DNA of 5,819 bases. Source: Gemmobacter sp. (lineage in GTDB: Bacteria; Pseudomonadota; Alphaproteobacteria; Rhodobacterales; Rhodobacteraceae). The position numbers were made by a program, and so were the translations under genes. The notes under the pieces are model-generated. The model was not told the origin of the DNA and searched no databases. It was given only the letters and a program-made list of their open reading frames with translations. Location: contig DOMY01000056.1 in the NCBI GenBank assembly GCA_003509785.1, positions 7,258 through 13,076 on the forward strand, written 5' to 3'. Positions 1 to 5,819 of the stretch are shown one piece after another (position 1 is the first letter of the stretch; every line of letters starts with the position of its first letter).

Positions 1-630
1 CCCGCGGCCCAGCCGCGACAGGGCCAGCCAGCCAAGCGCCATCACCGGCAGCGCCATCCAGACATGGGTGAAGGACCGATCCGCCAGCGAGCCCATCATC
101 CAGAACACGATTTCATTGGCGGCAAAGGGGTTGGGCGACAGGTTCAACACCAGCGAGGTGAGCGCCGAGGCCAGCGCCGACAGGGCGATACCTGCGAGGA
201 TCAGCACCAGCGCGCCGCCCTGCGGCCCGGCCAGAAACAGGATCAGCCCGACGCCGATGCCCGCCCCGGCCAGGGCCGATACCGGCAGGGCCAGTACGAA
301 GAGCGCGGCAAAGCCGGTCTGGATGGCCAGAACCGCGCCCAGGGCTGCGGCAGAGGACACGCCGATCAGCCCCGGTTCGGCCAGCGGATTGCGCAGATAG
401 CCCTGCATGGCCGCCCCCGAAAGCCCGAGGCTGACGCCCACCATCACCGCCAGAATGGCGCGGGGCAGGCGGATTTCGCGCAGCACCATGGTCAGCGGGC
501 CATCCCCCCCCGCCAGCAGCGCCCAAAGGCTTTCGCCCGGCCCCGCCTCGGCCGGGCCGGTGACCAGCGACAGCAGGAACAGCGCGGCCACCAGCAGGGC
601 CAGCGCCAGCATCAGCAGCGGAAACCTCAT
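1..630 (-). CDS. btuC: FecCD/BtuC-family ABC transporter permease, 3' end cut off by the window
   Basis: This is an inner-membrane permease subunit of a type II ABC importer, expected to pass cobalamin from the periplasmic binding protein into the cytoplasm. The 210 codons visible here represent about two thirds of the usual 320-350 residues; the frame is still open at base 1. The sequence is very hydrophobic from residue 4. It carries the FecCD signature around residues 71-100 (SGAAMQGYLRNPLAEPGLIG followed by an Ala/Gly-rich stretch), a second conserved helix LILAGIALSALASALTSLVL at about 143-162, and FWMMGSLADRSF at 176-187. The ATG at 628-630 overlaps the btuF stop as ATGA, and a GGAGG ribosome site lies 7 nt upstream (638-642), which fixes the start. 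FecCD permeases also serve iron siderophores and haem; the B12 assignment comes from the riboswitch and the operon, not from the permease itself. Confidence 0.92.
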   Translation of the reverse strand, partial: MRFPLLMLALALLVAALFLLSLVTGPAEAGPGESLWALLAGGDGPLTMVLREIRLPRAILAVMVGVSLGLSGAAMQGYLRNPLAEPGLIGVSSAAALGAVLAIQTGFAALFVLALPVSALAGAGIGVGLILFLAGPQGGALVLILAGIALSALASALTSLVLNLSPNPFAANEIVFWMMGSLADRSFTHVWMALPVMALGWLALSRLGRG

Positions 631-1466
631 CTTGCGGCCTCCAGCGCGGCGCGGGCTTGGGCCAGCCCGTCGATGGCCGACAGGACAGAGGGCAGGCCGC
701 AGACCCAATCACGGTCTTCGACTGCCGCCTGACCGGCCTGCAGGGCGGCCAGCGCCGGATGGTGCAGGATTTCTTCGGCACGCGAGCCGCCGGGATAGGG
801 TTCACCCGTAATCACCAGATCGGGCTGGGCCATCAGCAAAAGCTCCAGCGGCAGCACGCCGCCGCTTTGCATCCCCAGATCATCGGCCAGATGGCGAAAG
901 CCCGCAGCGCGGATGATTTCGCCCGACAGGCTGTGGCTGCCGGGGGTATAGCCATTGGCGGCATAGGTGACGGCGCTGAGCGTGGCGGGTTGGGTCTGTT
1001 GCAGCGCGGCAAGGCCTGCATCAAATTCGGCCAGCAGCGCCTGTGCCTGCGCTTCGCGGTGCAGGGCCGCGCCCATGTCGAGCATCCCCTGCCGCACATC
1101 GGACAGGGCAGAGGCGGGGGGGAAGGTGATGACCTCGATCCCCAGCCGGCGCAGCATGGATACGGTGGCGATGCTGGTGAAGGTGCCCGCCAGCACCAGA
1201 TCGGGTTTCATCAGATAGATTTCTTCGGCCTGCGAATGGTTGATCGCATAGCCGCGCGCCTGTTCCACCATGACGGAAGAGCGCGGATCCGCCGCCAGAT
1301 GCGATACCGACACCAGCTGTCCCGGTGCGGCCAGGATCATGGCCAGCTGATCGGTGCAGAGATTGATCGAAACGACGCGGCCCGGCGCGGCTTCGGCGCG
1401 GGCAATGCCCGCACCGGACAGGGCCAGAAGCCCTGCCAGCAGCATGACCGGGCCGCGCGGGATCAA
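627..1466 (-). CDS. btuF: Periplasmic cobalamin-binding protein of the BtuF/FecB family (ABC transporter substrate-binding protein)
   Basis: This 279-residue protein is the likely periplasmic B12 carrier between the outer-membrane receptor and the BtuC permease. A signal peptide covers about residues 1-24 (hydrophobic core LLAGLLALSGAGIA, AxA-type site ARA). The mature part starts with RVVSINLCTDQLAMILA (30-46), a typical opening of COG0614 binding proteins. EEIYLMKPDLVLAG (81-94) and LLLMAQPDLVITGEPYP (209-225) are the two repeated 'pDLVi' strands of the two lobes; AANGYTPGSHSLSGEIIRAAGF lies at 169-190. Length is close to E. coli BtuF. The start is uncertain: TTG at 1464-1466 overlaps the btuB stop as TTGA and supplies an Arg in the signal n-region. 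The first ATG is at 1443-1445 (MLLAGLL...), with no visible ribosome site and no charged residue there. I prefer TTG. The stop overlaps btuC as ATGA. Ligand identity rests on the riboswitch context; an iron-chelate binder is the main alternative. Confidence 0.9.
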   Translation of the reverse strand: MIPRGPVMLLAGLLALSGAGIARAEAAPGRVVSINLCTDQLAMILAAPGQLVSVSHLAADPRSSVMVEQARGYAINHSQAEEIYLMKPDLVLAGTFTSIATVSMLRRLGIEVITFPPASALSDVRQGMLDMGAALHREAQAQALLAEFDAGLAALQQTQPATLSAVTYAANGYTPGSHSLSGEIIRAAGFRHLADDLGMQSGGVLPLELLLMAQPDLVITGEPYPGGSRAEEILHHPALAALQAGQAAVEDRDWVCGLPSVLSAIDGLAQARAALEAAR

Positions 1467-3346
1467 AACTTGGCCTGCAGGCCGGCATAGACGGCCCGGC
1501 CCTGCGTGGCATAGCCCCAGACATCCGAATAATCCTGATCGAACAGGTTCACCACCCGGGCGGTCAGGCGCACCTGTTCTGTCAGATCATAACCCGCCGA
1601 CAGGTTGACGGTGGTATAATCGGGCAGTTTTTCGGTGGGATAGCTGCCCCAGAACTGGGTGTCGGAGTTATCGGCCACATGGCGGATGTCGGCGGTGACG
1701 CTGCCGCGCCCATCCAGCACCGCCAGCGTGGCGGACAGGCCAAGCTCGTGCCGGGGGCGGCGGATTTCCACCGAACCATCGGGGTTCTTGGCATCAAGAT
1801 AGGTATAGGCCAGACCCAGCGACAGCGCATCGGTCGCCTGCAGCTTGCCCGCAAGCTCGATCCCCTTGCGGCTGCTTTTGCCCGGCTGGTTTTCATAGGT
1901 TGCCCGGCCGCTGCCATCGGGGGCGGCGCCATAGACATAGGTGATTTCGTCGCGCAGGTTTTCGTCGAAATAGGTGACGTCGATCACGCCACGGCCGCCC
2001 AGAACCTCGGCCTCGATCCCGATGTCGAAACCTGCATTGGTTTCGGGGCTGAGCGCGGGGTTGCCCAGCGTATAGGTATCATCGGCGAAAAGTTCGTAAT
2101 ACGACGGGTTGACCGAGGCCTTGCCGGCCGAGCCATGCAGCCGCAGCCCGGTATCGGGGATCTGCCAGGACAGGCCGATGTTCCAGCTGGTGAAATCTGC
2201 GAACACCTTGTTGTCGTCGCGCCGCAGGCCCGCCTGGATATCCAGCCCGTTGTCGAGGGCGCCGCGATATTCCAGCGCGGCGGAGGTCATGTCGCGCTTG
2301 TAGTCGGGGGCGGTGGTGGAATTGTCTTCCTGCCGTTCGACCAGCAGGTTCAGCACATGCGCCGCATCGGCCACGGGTTGGCCATCCAGACCGAAGGCCA
2401 GGCGGTATTTCAGCTTTTCGGTTTCGCCACGGGTATGGGGCGCGCCCAGATCGCTGAGCTTGTTGACCGTATCCTGATATTCCAGCCGGTGGGTCAGGCG
2501 GCCCGCGAGGGCGGAATATTCGCCCCAGACCGAGCCTGCAAATTCTTCGCGGGCGCCAAACAGCGTGCGGTCATCGACGATATAGCCATCGGCATCGGTC
2601 GCAGACCACGAGGCGGCGTCGTAGTCGTAATCTTCGCTGGCGCGGCGCAGGGTGAAGCCGAAGGTCAGATCTTCGGTGGCGGCCCAATCGCCCGAAAGCG
2701 CGATGCTGCGGCGTTTCAGCCCGTCCTTTTCGCCACCATCGCCCGAGTGATCATAGCCCTGGTCGTCACGCTGCGACAGGCTGAGCGCGAGGCCGCCGTT
2801 TGCGCCACGCTGGCTCAGTTGCGCCGAAACCGATGTGCCATTGCCCAGTTCGACCGCGCCGCCATAGTGCAGCCCGTCTTCGCCCTTGCGGGTGATGATG
2901 TTGATGACGCCCGCCGAAGCGTTGGAGCCGTAGAAGGCCGATTGCGGGCCGCGCAGAACCTCGATCCGGTCGATATTGGCGGTATCGAGGCCCGAGAGGG
3001 TGTATTCATCGGAACCGCCCGCGGCTTCGATGCCGTCGATCAGGATCAGCGTATGATCGGCCTCGCCGCCGCGCAGGCGCACCTGCGTCAGGCTGGCGCC
3101 CGATCCGCTGACGGAAACCCCCGGAATGGCGCGCAGGGCATCCTGCACGGTGACCAGACCGCGGGCCGAGATATCTTCGGCGGTCAGCACCGAAAAGGCG
3201 CGGCCATAGGCATCGGCGGCAATGGCGGACAGGCCGCCCGACAGGATCACCTCGTCCAGCGCGACATCCTGCGCCGTAACGGCGGCAGGCGCGGCAAGGC
3301 AGGCAGTGGACAGCAGCAGAAGGCGCAGGTTGCGCTGTGTCGTCAT
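1463..3346 (-). CDS. btuB: TonB-dependent outer-membrane cobalamin receptor, BtuB type
   Basis: This 627-residue outer-membrane active transporter is expected to import cobalamin into the periplasm using TonB-ExbBD energy. A signal peptide covers residues 1-25 or so (LRLLLLSTACLAAPAAVTAQ). A TonB-box-like DEVILSG follows at 31-37. The plug domain spans about 45-155: LTAEDISARGLVTVQDALRA (54-73), VRLRGGEADHTLILIDGIEA (89-108), and the hallmark IDRIEVLRGPQSAFYGSNAS (125-144) ending in GVINIITRKG. The rest is beta-barrel, closing with VVNLFDQDYSDVWGYATQGR and a C-terminal Phe, as outer-membrane barrels do. Length is close to E. coli BtuB. The ATG at 3344-3346 is chosen because AAGGGG lies 8 nt upstream (3355-3360) and a signal peptide begins there. 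The frame stays open another 48 codons into the riboswitch, but that extension looks like leader RNA. The preceding cobalamin riboswitch supports B12 or a related corrinoid as substrate. The gene overlaps btuF by TTGA. Confidence 0.95.
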   Translation of the reverse strand: MTTQRNLRLLLLSTACLAAPAAVTAQDVALDEVILSGGLSAIAADAYGRAFSVLTAEDISARGLVTVQDALRAIPGVSVSGSGASLTQVRLRGGEADHTLILIDGIEAAGGSDEYTLSGLDTANIDRIEVLRGPQSAFYGSNASAGVINIITRKGEDGLHYGGAVELGNGTSVSAQLSQRGANGGLALSLSQRDDQGYDHSGDGGEKDGLKRRSIALSGDWAATEDLTFGFTLRRASEDYDYDAASWSATDADGYIVDDRTLFGAREEFAGSVWGEYSALAGRLTHRLEYQDTVNKLSDLGAPHTRGETEKLKYRLAFGLDGQPVADAAHVLNLLVERQEDNSTTAPDYKRDMTSAALEYRGALDNGLDIQAGLRRDDNKVFADFTSWNIGLSWQIPDTGLRLHGSAGKASVNPSYYELFADDTYTLGNPALSPETNAGFDIGIEAEVLGGRGVIDVTYFDENLRDEITYVYGAAPDGSGRATYENQPGKSSRKGIELAGKLQATDALSLGLAYTYLDAKNPDGSVEIRRPRHELGLSATLAVLDGRGSVTADIRHVADNSDTQFWGSYPTEKLPDYTTVNLSAGYDLTEQVRLTARVVNLFDQDYSDVWGYATQGRAVYAGLQAKF

Positions 3347-3483
3347 GGGTTCATCCCCTTGTGGCGGATCGGTGATCCGCAATCCTGTTGCGTCAGGGAG
3401 GATCTTCCTCCGCAGACAGTGAAGTGCGTCACCGCTGCGGTTGCGCCGCTTCCATGGCGCGCCCCGCGCCCGGAAAGGGTGAT
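3347..3483 (-). promoter_or_regulatory. Expression platform between the B12 aptamer and btuB, with two small perfect hairpins
   Basis: These 137 nt separate the aptamer from the btuB start. Reading the minus strand, they contain GGAGGA-AGA-TCCTCC (3397-3411, 6-bp stem) and GCGGATC-ACC-GATCCGC (3364-3380, 7-bp stem), the second ending only 3 nt before the AAGGGG ribosome site. Neither is followed by a run of T, so I see no intrinsic terminator. A CCCTT just after P1 (within 3472-3481) could pair with AAGGG of the ribosome site. From this I infer control at translation initiation, or Rho-dependent termination, rather than an intrinsic terminator. The exact switching structure is not resolved by eye. 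Confidence 0.5.
3355..3360 (-). promoter_or_regulatory. Ribosome binding site AAGGGG of btuB
   Basis: On the minus strand AAGGGG stands 8 nt before the ATG at 3344-3346. It decides the btuB start against the upstream in-frame extension. It is also the element a translational B12 switch would have to block. Confidence 0.75.
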
Positions 3484-3652
3484 CATTCAAGCAGGTCTCC
3501 TGGCTCGCGGGTCTCGGCTTCGCCTGCCTTCCCGGTTTCCCAGTGGCCAGATTGGCGTCGCTCGCCGCTTACAGTTGCGGGGGCAGCCACGGCTGGGGCC
3601 GGGTGGCCCTTCCGTGTTCCCTATTATCCGGCGAGGGGCCGGAACTTGAATG
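3484..3652 (-). ncRNA. Cobalamin (B12) riboswitch aptamer in the leader of btuB
   Basis: The minus strand shows the conserved parts of the cobalamin riboswitch family (Rfam RF00174) in order. The closing stem P1 is 8 bp and perfect: CATTCAAG (3645-3652) with CTTGAATG (3484-3491). AATAGGGAAC follows, then stem CACGG (3612-3616) with CCGTG (3588-3592), the core GGCTGCCCCCGCAACTG leading into TAAGCGG (3565-3588), and GCCACTGGGAAACCGG with GGGAAGGC. The 3' end carries the B12 box AGCCAGGAGACCTGC (3491-3505). Members of this family bind adenosyl- or other cobalamins and shut down uptake or synthesis genes when the ligand is plentiful. Position directly before btuB-btuF-btuC fits repression of B12 import in replete cells. 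Which cobalamin form is preferred cannot be read from the sequence alone. Confidence 0.96.
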
Positions 3653-3657
3653 GCGCG

Positions 3658-3686
3658 AAAGGAAAGGAGAAGGGCCCGGAAGTCAA
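3658..3686 (-). promoter_or_regulatory. Candidate sigma-70 promoter for the B12 uptake operon
   Basis: On the minus strand a good -35 element, TTGACT, lies at 3681-3686. With a 17-nt spacer the -10 position falls on TCCTTT (3658-3663), a poor match. Transcription would then start near 3651, almost exactly at the first base of the riboswitch P1 stem, which is what makes the proposal attractive. The weak -10 keeps confidence modest. Confidence 0.42.
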
Positions 3687-3705
3687 GGCTGCGGGCACAG
3701 CGAAA

Positions 3706-3728
3706 TGGCAGGCGATACCCGCCTGCCA
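3706..3728 (-). terminator. Hairpin terminator candidate after dgkA
   Basis: The minus strand reads TGGCAGGCG, loop GGTAT, CGCCTGCCA, a perfect 9-bp GC-rich stem with a 5-nt loop, followed by TTTCG. It starts about 20 nt after the dgkA stop and lies upstream of the btuB promoter candidate, so it sits where the eptA-dgkA unit should end. The short T-tract makes it a weak intrinsic terminator by E. coli standards. Confidence 0.55.
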
Positions 3729-3748
3729 CGCCGCGCCCTGCGGGACAA

Positions 3749-4117
3749 TCACAGCAGGATGACCAGAAGACCCAGCCCATTGGCGATCAATGTGCAGAAC
3801 ACGGCCAGCGAGCCCAGATCCTTGGCCTGCCCTGCCGCCGCCGACCAGCCGGGCGAGACATGATCGGCCAGCGTTTCGATGGCGGTGTTCAGCGCCTCCA
3901 TCGCGATCAGCAGCAGGAACAGCACGGCCATGGCGAGCCATTCCGTCAGGGCGGCATCGGCCAGCAGCAGGGCGGCGATCAGGCCACCACCCATGGCGGC
4001 TTCGTGGCGGAAGGCGGTTTCACGCCACAGCCGGGCCAGCCCCTGCCAGGAATAGCGGCTGGCGGCGAAGAGATGCGCGATGCCATGGCGGCGCGGCGGA
4101 ACGGCGGGATCTGTCAT
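3749..4117 (-). CDS. dgkA: Diacylglycerol kinase DgkA (small membrane-integral type, EC 2.7.1.107)
   Basis: This 122-residue inner-membrane enzyme phosphorylates diacylglycerol to phosphatidic acid with ATP, returning the lipid to phospholipid synthesis. It aligns by eye with E. coli DgkA over its length: SWQGLARLWRETAFRHE (23-39) matches the amphipathic N-terminal region with the conserved Glu pair (E33, E39). EALNTAIE (74-81) is the family signature containing the catalytic/metal-binding glutamates E74 and E81 and N77. GQAKDLGSLAV (96-106) carries the conserved Lys-Asp. Three hydrophobic helices lie at about 42-58, 60-77 and 103-122. The ATG (4115-4117) overlaps the eptA stop as ATGA, and AGGTGA a few bases upstream can act as ribosome site. 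Coupling to eptA suggests a role in recycling the diacylglycerol that EptA produces. Nothing looks truncated or mutated. Confidence 0.95.
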   Translation of the reverse strand: MTDPAVPPRRHGIAHLFAASRYSWQGLARLWRETAFRHEAAMGGGLIAALLLADAALTEWLAMAVLFLLLIAMEALNTAIETLADHVSPGWSAAAGQAKDLGSLAVFCTLIANGLGLLVILL

Positions 4118-5781
4118 TGCGTCACCTGCAGACGGCAGCCCGAGGTCAGATCCAGCGCGGGATCGCGGGCGGTTGTGGTGATATCCATCAGCCCCAGCAC
4201 GGTGTGAAACAGGTTGTCATGGCTGACGGGCGTGGCGGCCCGGCGCGCGATACAGCCCTGATCGAGTTTGAGCGCGGCCTTGAACGGTTCGGAAAACCAC
4301 ATCAGGAACGGCACCTTGCGTTGTGTATCGGGGGCCATGAACATCGGGGCGGCATGAAGGTAAAGCCCGCCTTCGCCCAGCGACTCGCCATGATCCGACA
4401 TGTAGATCATCGCGGGGATCACGTGATCCTGCGCCGTCATCAGGGCGATGGCCTGCGACAGGACATGATCGGTGAACAGGATCGAATTGTCATAGGCGTT
4501 CACGATTTCATCCGTGGTGCATCTGGCAAAATCTGCAGTGGTGCAGGCGGGGGTGAAGCGTTCGAATTCTGGTGGATAACGCAGGTGATAGGCGGGGCCG
4601 TGGCTGCCGATCATATGCAGCACCAGAACGGTATCGCCGGTCATGTCGGCCATGGTGCGGGCCAGGATCGGCAGCAGCGCCGCATCGGTACATTCGCCCA
4701 TGGCGCAGGCGGCCGGATCCATCGTCTTGTCGATGCGGGTGGCGCCGGTGCGCAGGGCGATGCGCTGATCGCCGGTGTTGTTATCGACCCAGCGGGCATC
4801 CAGCCCGGCATGGGCCAGCACATCCAGCAGGTTTTCGCGGCCCAGGAATTTTGTCTGCGAATAATCATCGGTGGCGAAGGGCGAAAACATGCAGGGCAGC
4901 GAGACGGCGGTGGAGGTGCCGCAGGAGGTGACATCCGGGAAATTGACCAGATCATGGCCGCGCAGTTCGGGGGTGGTATCGCGGGCATAGCCATCCAGCC
5001 CGAAATTCTGCGCCCGGGCGGTTTCGCCCACGAAGATCACGGTCAGCACGGGTTTGGGCGCGGCGGCCAGCAGCGGGCCGGGGCGCGCATCGCGACCCAG
5101 CGGCGCGACGGTCTGGTTGGCGCTGCGGAACTGCATCTTGGCATAGCGCGACAGTGCGCCCAGCGTGGCGCCGGGCTGATAGGCGCCCAGCATGTCGCGG
5201 TGTTCGCGCACGGCGGCGGAGAATGTCTTGAAATCGGTCATCAGCAGGCCCGCCACCAGCGTGGTGGTCAGGGCAATGGTCAGCGGCCATTGCCACAGCC
5301 CGCGCAGCAGGGGCGGGCGCCGGAGGCGCGGCCAGAAGGCCAGAGCGGCGGGCAGCAGCCCGAAAAGCCCGATATGAAGCAGGAAATCGGCGGTAATCAG
5401 GTGTTTCGATTCCGTCACCGTGGTCAGCATCGCGTTCTGGATCATCTCGCGGTCGATCAGGATGCCGAAGCGGCTTTGGTAATAATCGGCCACGGCCGCG
5501 GTGATCACGATCAGCGCCACGGCGGGGCGATGCAGCCCGCGCAGGGTGACCAGCGACAGGATCAGGAAGGTCAGCGCCCAGATCGCCGCCCCGAAGGTGA
5601 TGATGTCGCCGGGGGCGCCCGCGAAGATGCGGTTGGCCTTCAGCCAGAAGGTGCCATTCAGCACCACCACCAGATAGCTGGCAAAAATGGCGTTGAAGGC
5701 CAGGGGCGTCAGCACGGGGCGCAGGGCTGCCAGCCGGTCTGGCAGAGACCCCGGCGGGGCAGGGACAGAGATCTGGGTCAT
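4114..5781 (-). CDS. eptA: EptA/MCR-family phosphoethanolamine-lipid A transferase
   Basis: This 555-residue enzyme should transfer phosphoethanolamine from phosphatidylethanolamine to lipid A on the periplasmic face of the inner membrane, lowering surface negative charge; in this family that can raise resistance to polymyxin-type peptides. The N-terminal half has five likely membrane helices (about 29-48, 58-80, 85-100, 132-150, 163-182). The soluble sulfatase-fold domain begins near 240. The zinc and catalytic set is complete: E253 (VGETARA), the phosphate-accepting T289 (SCGTSTAVSLPCMFS), D463-H464 (MSDHGESLGE), plus H394 (GSHGPAY) and H476 (YLHAAP), matching MCR/EptA positions. Cysteines C287/C297, C359/C364 and C413/C421 correspond to the three family disulphides; C510 and C549 may form a fourth. 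The ATG at 5779-5781 has only a weak AAAGA ribosome site and lies 8 nt after an upstream stop, suggesting cotranscription. Lipid A as acceptor is inferred; related enzymes modify core sugars or other glycans. Confidence 0.93.
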   Translation of the reverse strand: MTQISVPAPPGSLPDRLAALRPVLTPLAFNAIFASYLVVVLNGTFWLKANRIFAGAPGDIITFGAAIWALTFLILSLVTLRGLHRPAVALIVITAAVADYYQSRFGILIDREMIQNAMLTTVTESKHLITADFLLHIGLFGLLPAALAFWPRLRRPPLLRGLWQWPLTIALTTTLVAGLLMTDFKTFSAAVREHRDMLGAYQPGATLGALSRYAKMQFRSANQTVAPLGRDARPGPLLAAAPKPVLTVIFVGETARAQNFGLDGYARDTTPELRGHDLVNFPDVTSCGTSTAVSLPCMFSPFATDDYSQTKFLGRENLLDVLAHAGLDARWVDNNTGDQRIALRTGATRIDKTMDPAACAMGECTDAALLPILARTMADMTGDTVLVLHMIGSHGPAYHLRYPPEFERFTPACTTADFARCTTDEIVNAYDNSILFTDHVLSQAIALMTAQDHVIPAMIYMSDHGESLGEGGLYLHAAPMFMAPDTQRKVPFLMWFSEPFKAALKLDQGCIARRAATPVSHDNLFHTVLGLMDITTTARDPALDLTSGCRLQVTQ

Positions 5782-5789
5782 GATGTCTT

Positions 5790-5819
5790 TCAGTCGATAT
5801 CGCCGGGGGTGGCGGGGAG
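5790..5819 (-). CDS. Possible C-terminal tail of an upstream gene, cut off by the window
   Basis: On the minus strand a frame open from the right edge reads LPATPGDID and stops at TGA (5790-5792), 8 nt before the eptA ATG. The tight spacing fits a gene in the same operon as eptA. Nine codons are too few to identify a product. Two-component regulators often sit at this place beside eptA genes, but nothing here shows that. Confidence 0.35.
   Translation of the reverse strand, partial: LPATPGDID

Noticed and set aside
64..732. A 222-codon plus-strand frame rich in Gln, Arg and His
   Set aside because: Low-complexity antisense shadow of btuC and btuF with no domain pattern.
113..805. A 230-codon minus-strand frame spanning the btuF/btuC junction
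   Set aside because: It is out of frame with both btuF and btuC, which are recognisable families. Its Arg/Gly/Pro/Ala-rich sequence is a shadow of their codon bias.
3343..3354. Three-codon mini-frame ATGAACCCATGA ending on the btuB start codon
   Set aside because: It overlaps btuB as ATGA, but the ribosome site AAGGGG directly abuts its ATG with no spacer, so translation from it is unlikely.
3347..3490. In-frame 48-codon N-terminal extension of btuB up to a TTG at 3490
   Set aside because: It would be translated from the riboswitch P1 and B12-box edge and would bury the signal peptide. The ATG at 3344-3346 has a proper ribosome site and starts a signal peptide.
1679..3649. A 656-codon plus-strand open frame opposite btuB and the riboswitch
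   Set aside because: It is antisense to a clear TonB receptor and runs through a structured RNA. Its protein has no recognisable family pattern, and long antisense frames are common in GC-rich codon-biased genes.
3543..3941. Small open frames on both strands across the riboswitch and dgkA tail
   Set aside because: They cross the aptamer, terminator hairpin and the real dgkA frame, and none shows a recognisable product or ribosome site.
1..5819. Search by eye for CRISPR arrays, insertion sequences, tRNA genes, attachment sites and long direct repeats
   Set aside because: No regularly spaced repeats, transposase-like protein, terminal inverted repeats or tRNA-like folds were seen; the window is ordinary chromosomal gene content.

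Overview
The window is GC-rich, tightly packed, and coded entirely on the minus strand. Gene content, codon style and leader architecture suggest an alphaproteobacterium, most likely a Rhodobacteraceae (Paracoccus/Rhodobacter-like) genome. This placement is an inference from style; no rRNA or other lineage marker is present.

There are two transcription units, both reading from high to low coordinates. The first enters from the right edge with the last nine codons of an unidentified gene. It continues with a full-length EptA/MCR-family phosphoethanolamine transferase (4114-5781) and a full-length diacylglycerol kinase DgkA (3749-4117), joined by an ATGA stop/start overlap. The two proteins fit together biochemically: EptA-type enzymes take phosphoethanolamine from phosphatidylethanolamine and leave diacylglycerol, which DgkA phosphorylates to phosphatidic acid. 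A 9-bp hairpin about 20 nt after the dgkA stop probably ends this unit.

The roughly 400-nt gap between dgkA and the next gene is regulatory. It holds the hairpin terminator, a candidate promoter, a complete cobalamin riboswitch (3484-3652) with an 8-bp closing stem and an intact B12 box, and a 137-nt expression platform with two small perfect hairpins.

The riboswitch leads a vitamin B12 uptake operon: an outer-membrane TonB-dependent receptor of BtuB type (1463-3346), a periplasmic binding protein of BtuF type (627-1466), and an inner-membrane FecCD/BtuC permease cut off by the left edge (1-630). The expected ATPase (btuD) would lie beyond the edge. Each junction is a 4-base stop/start overlap (TTGA, then ATGA), so translation is probably coupled.

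I do not see a previously undescribed system. The points most worth a second look are the riboswitch's missing T-run terminator, which hints at translational control, the eptA-dgkA lipid recycling pair, and the likely TTG start of btuF.
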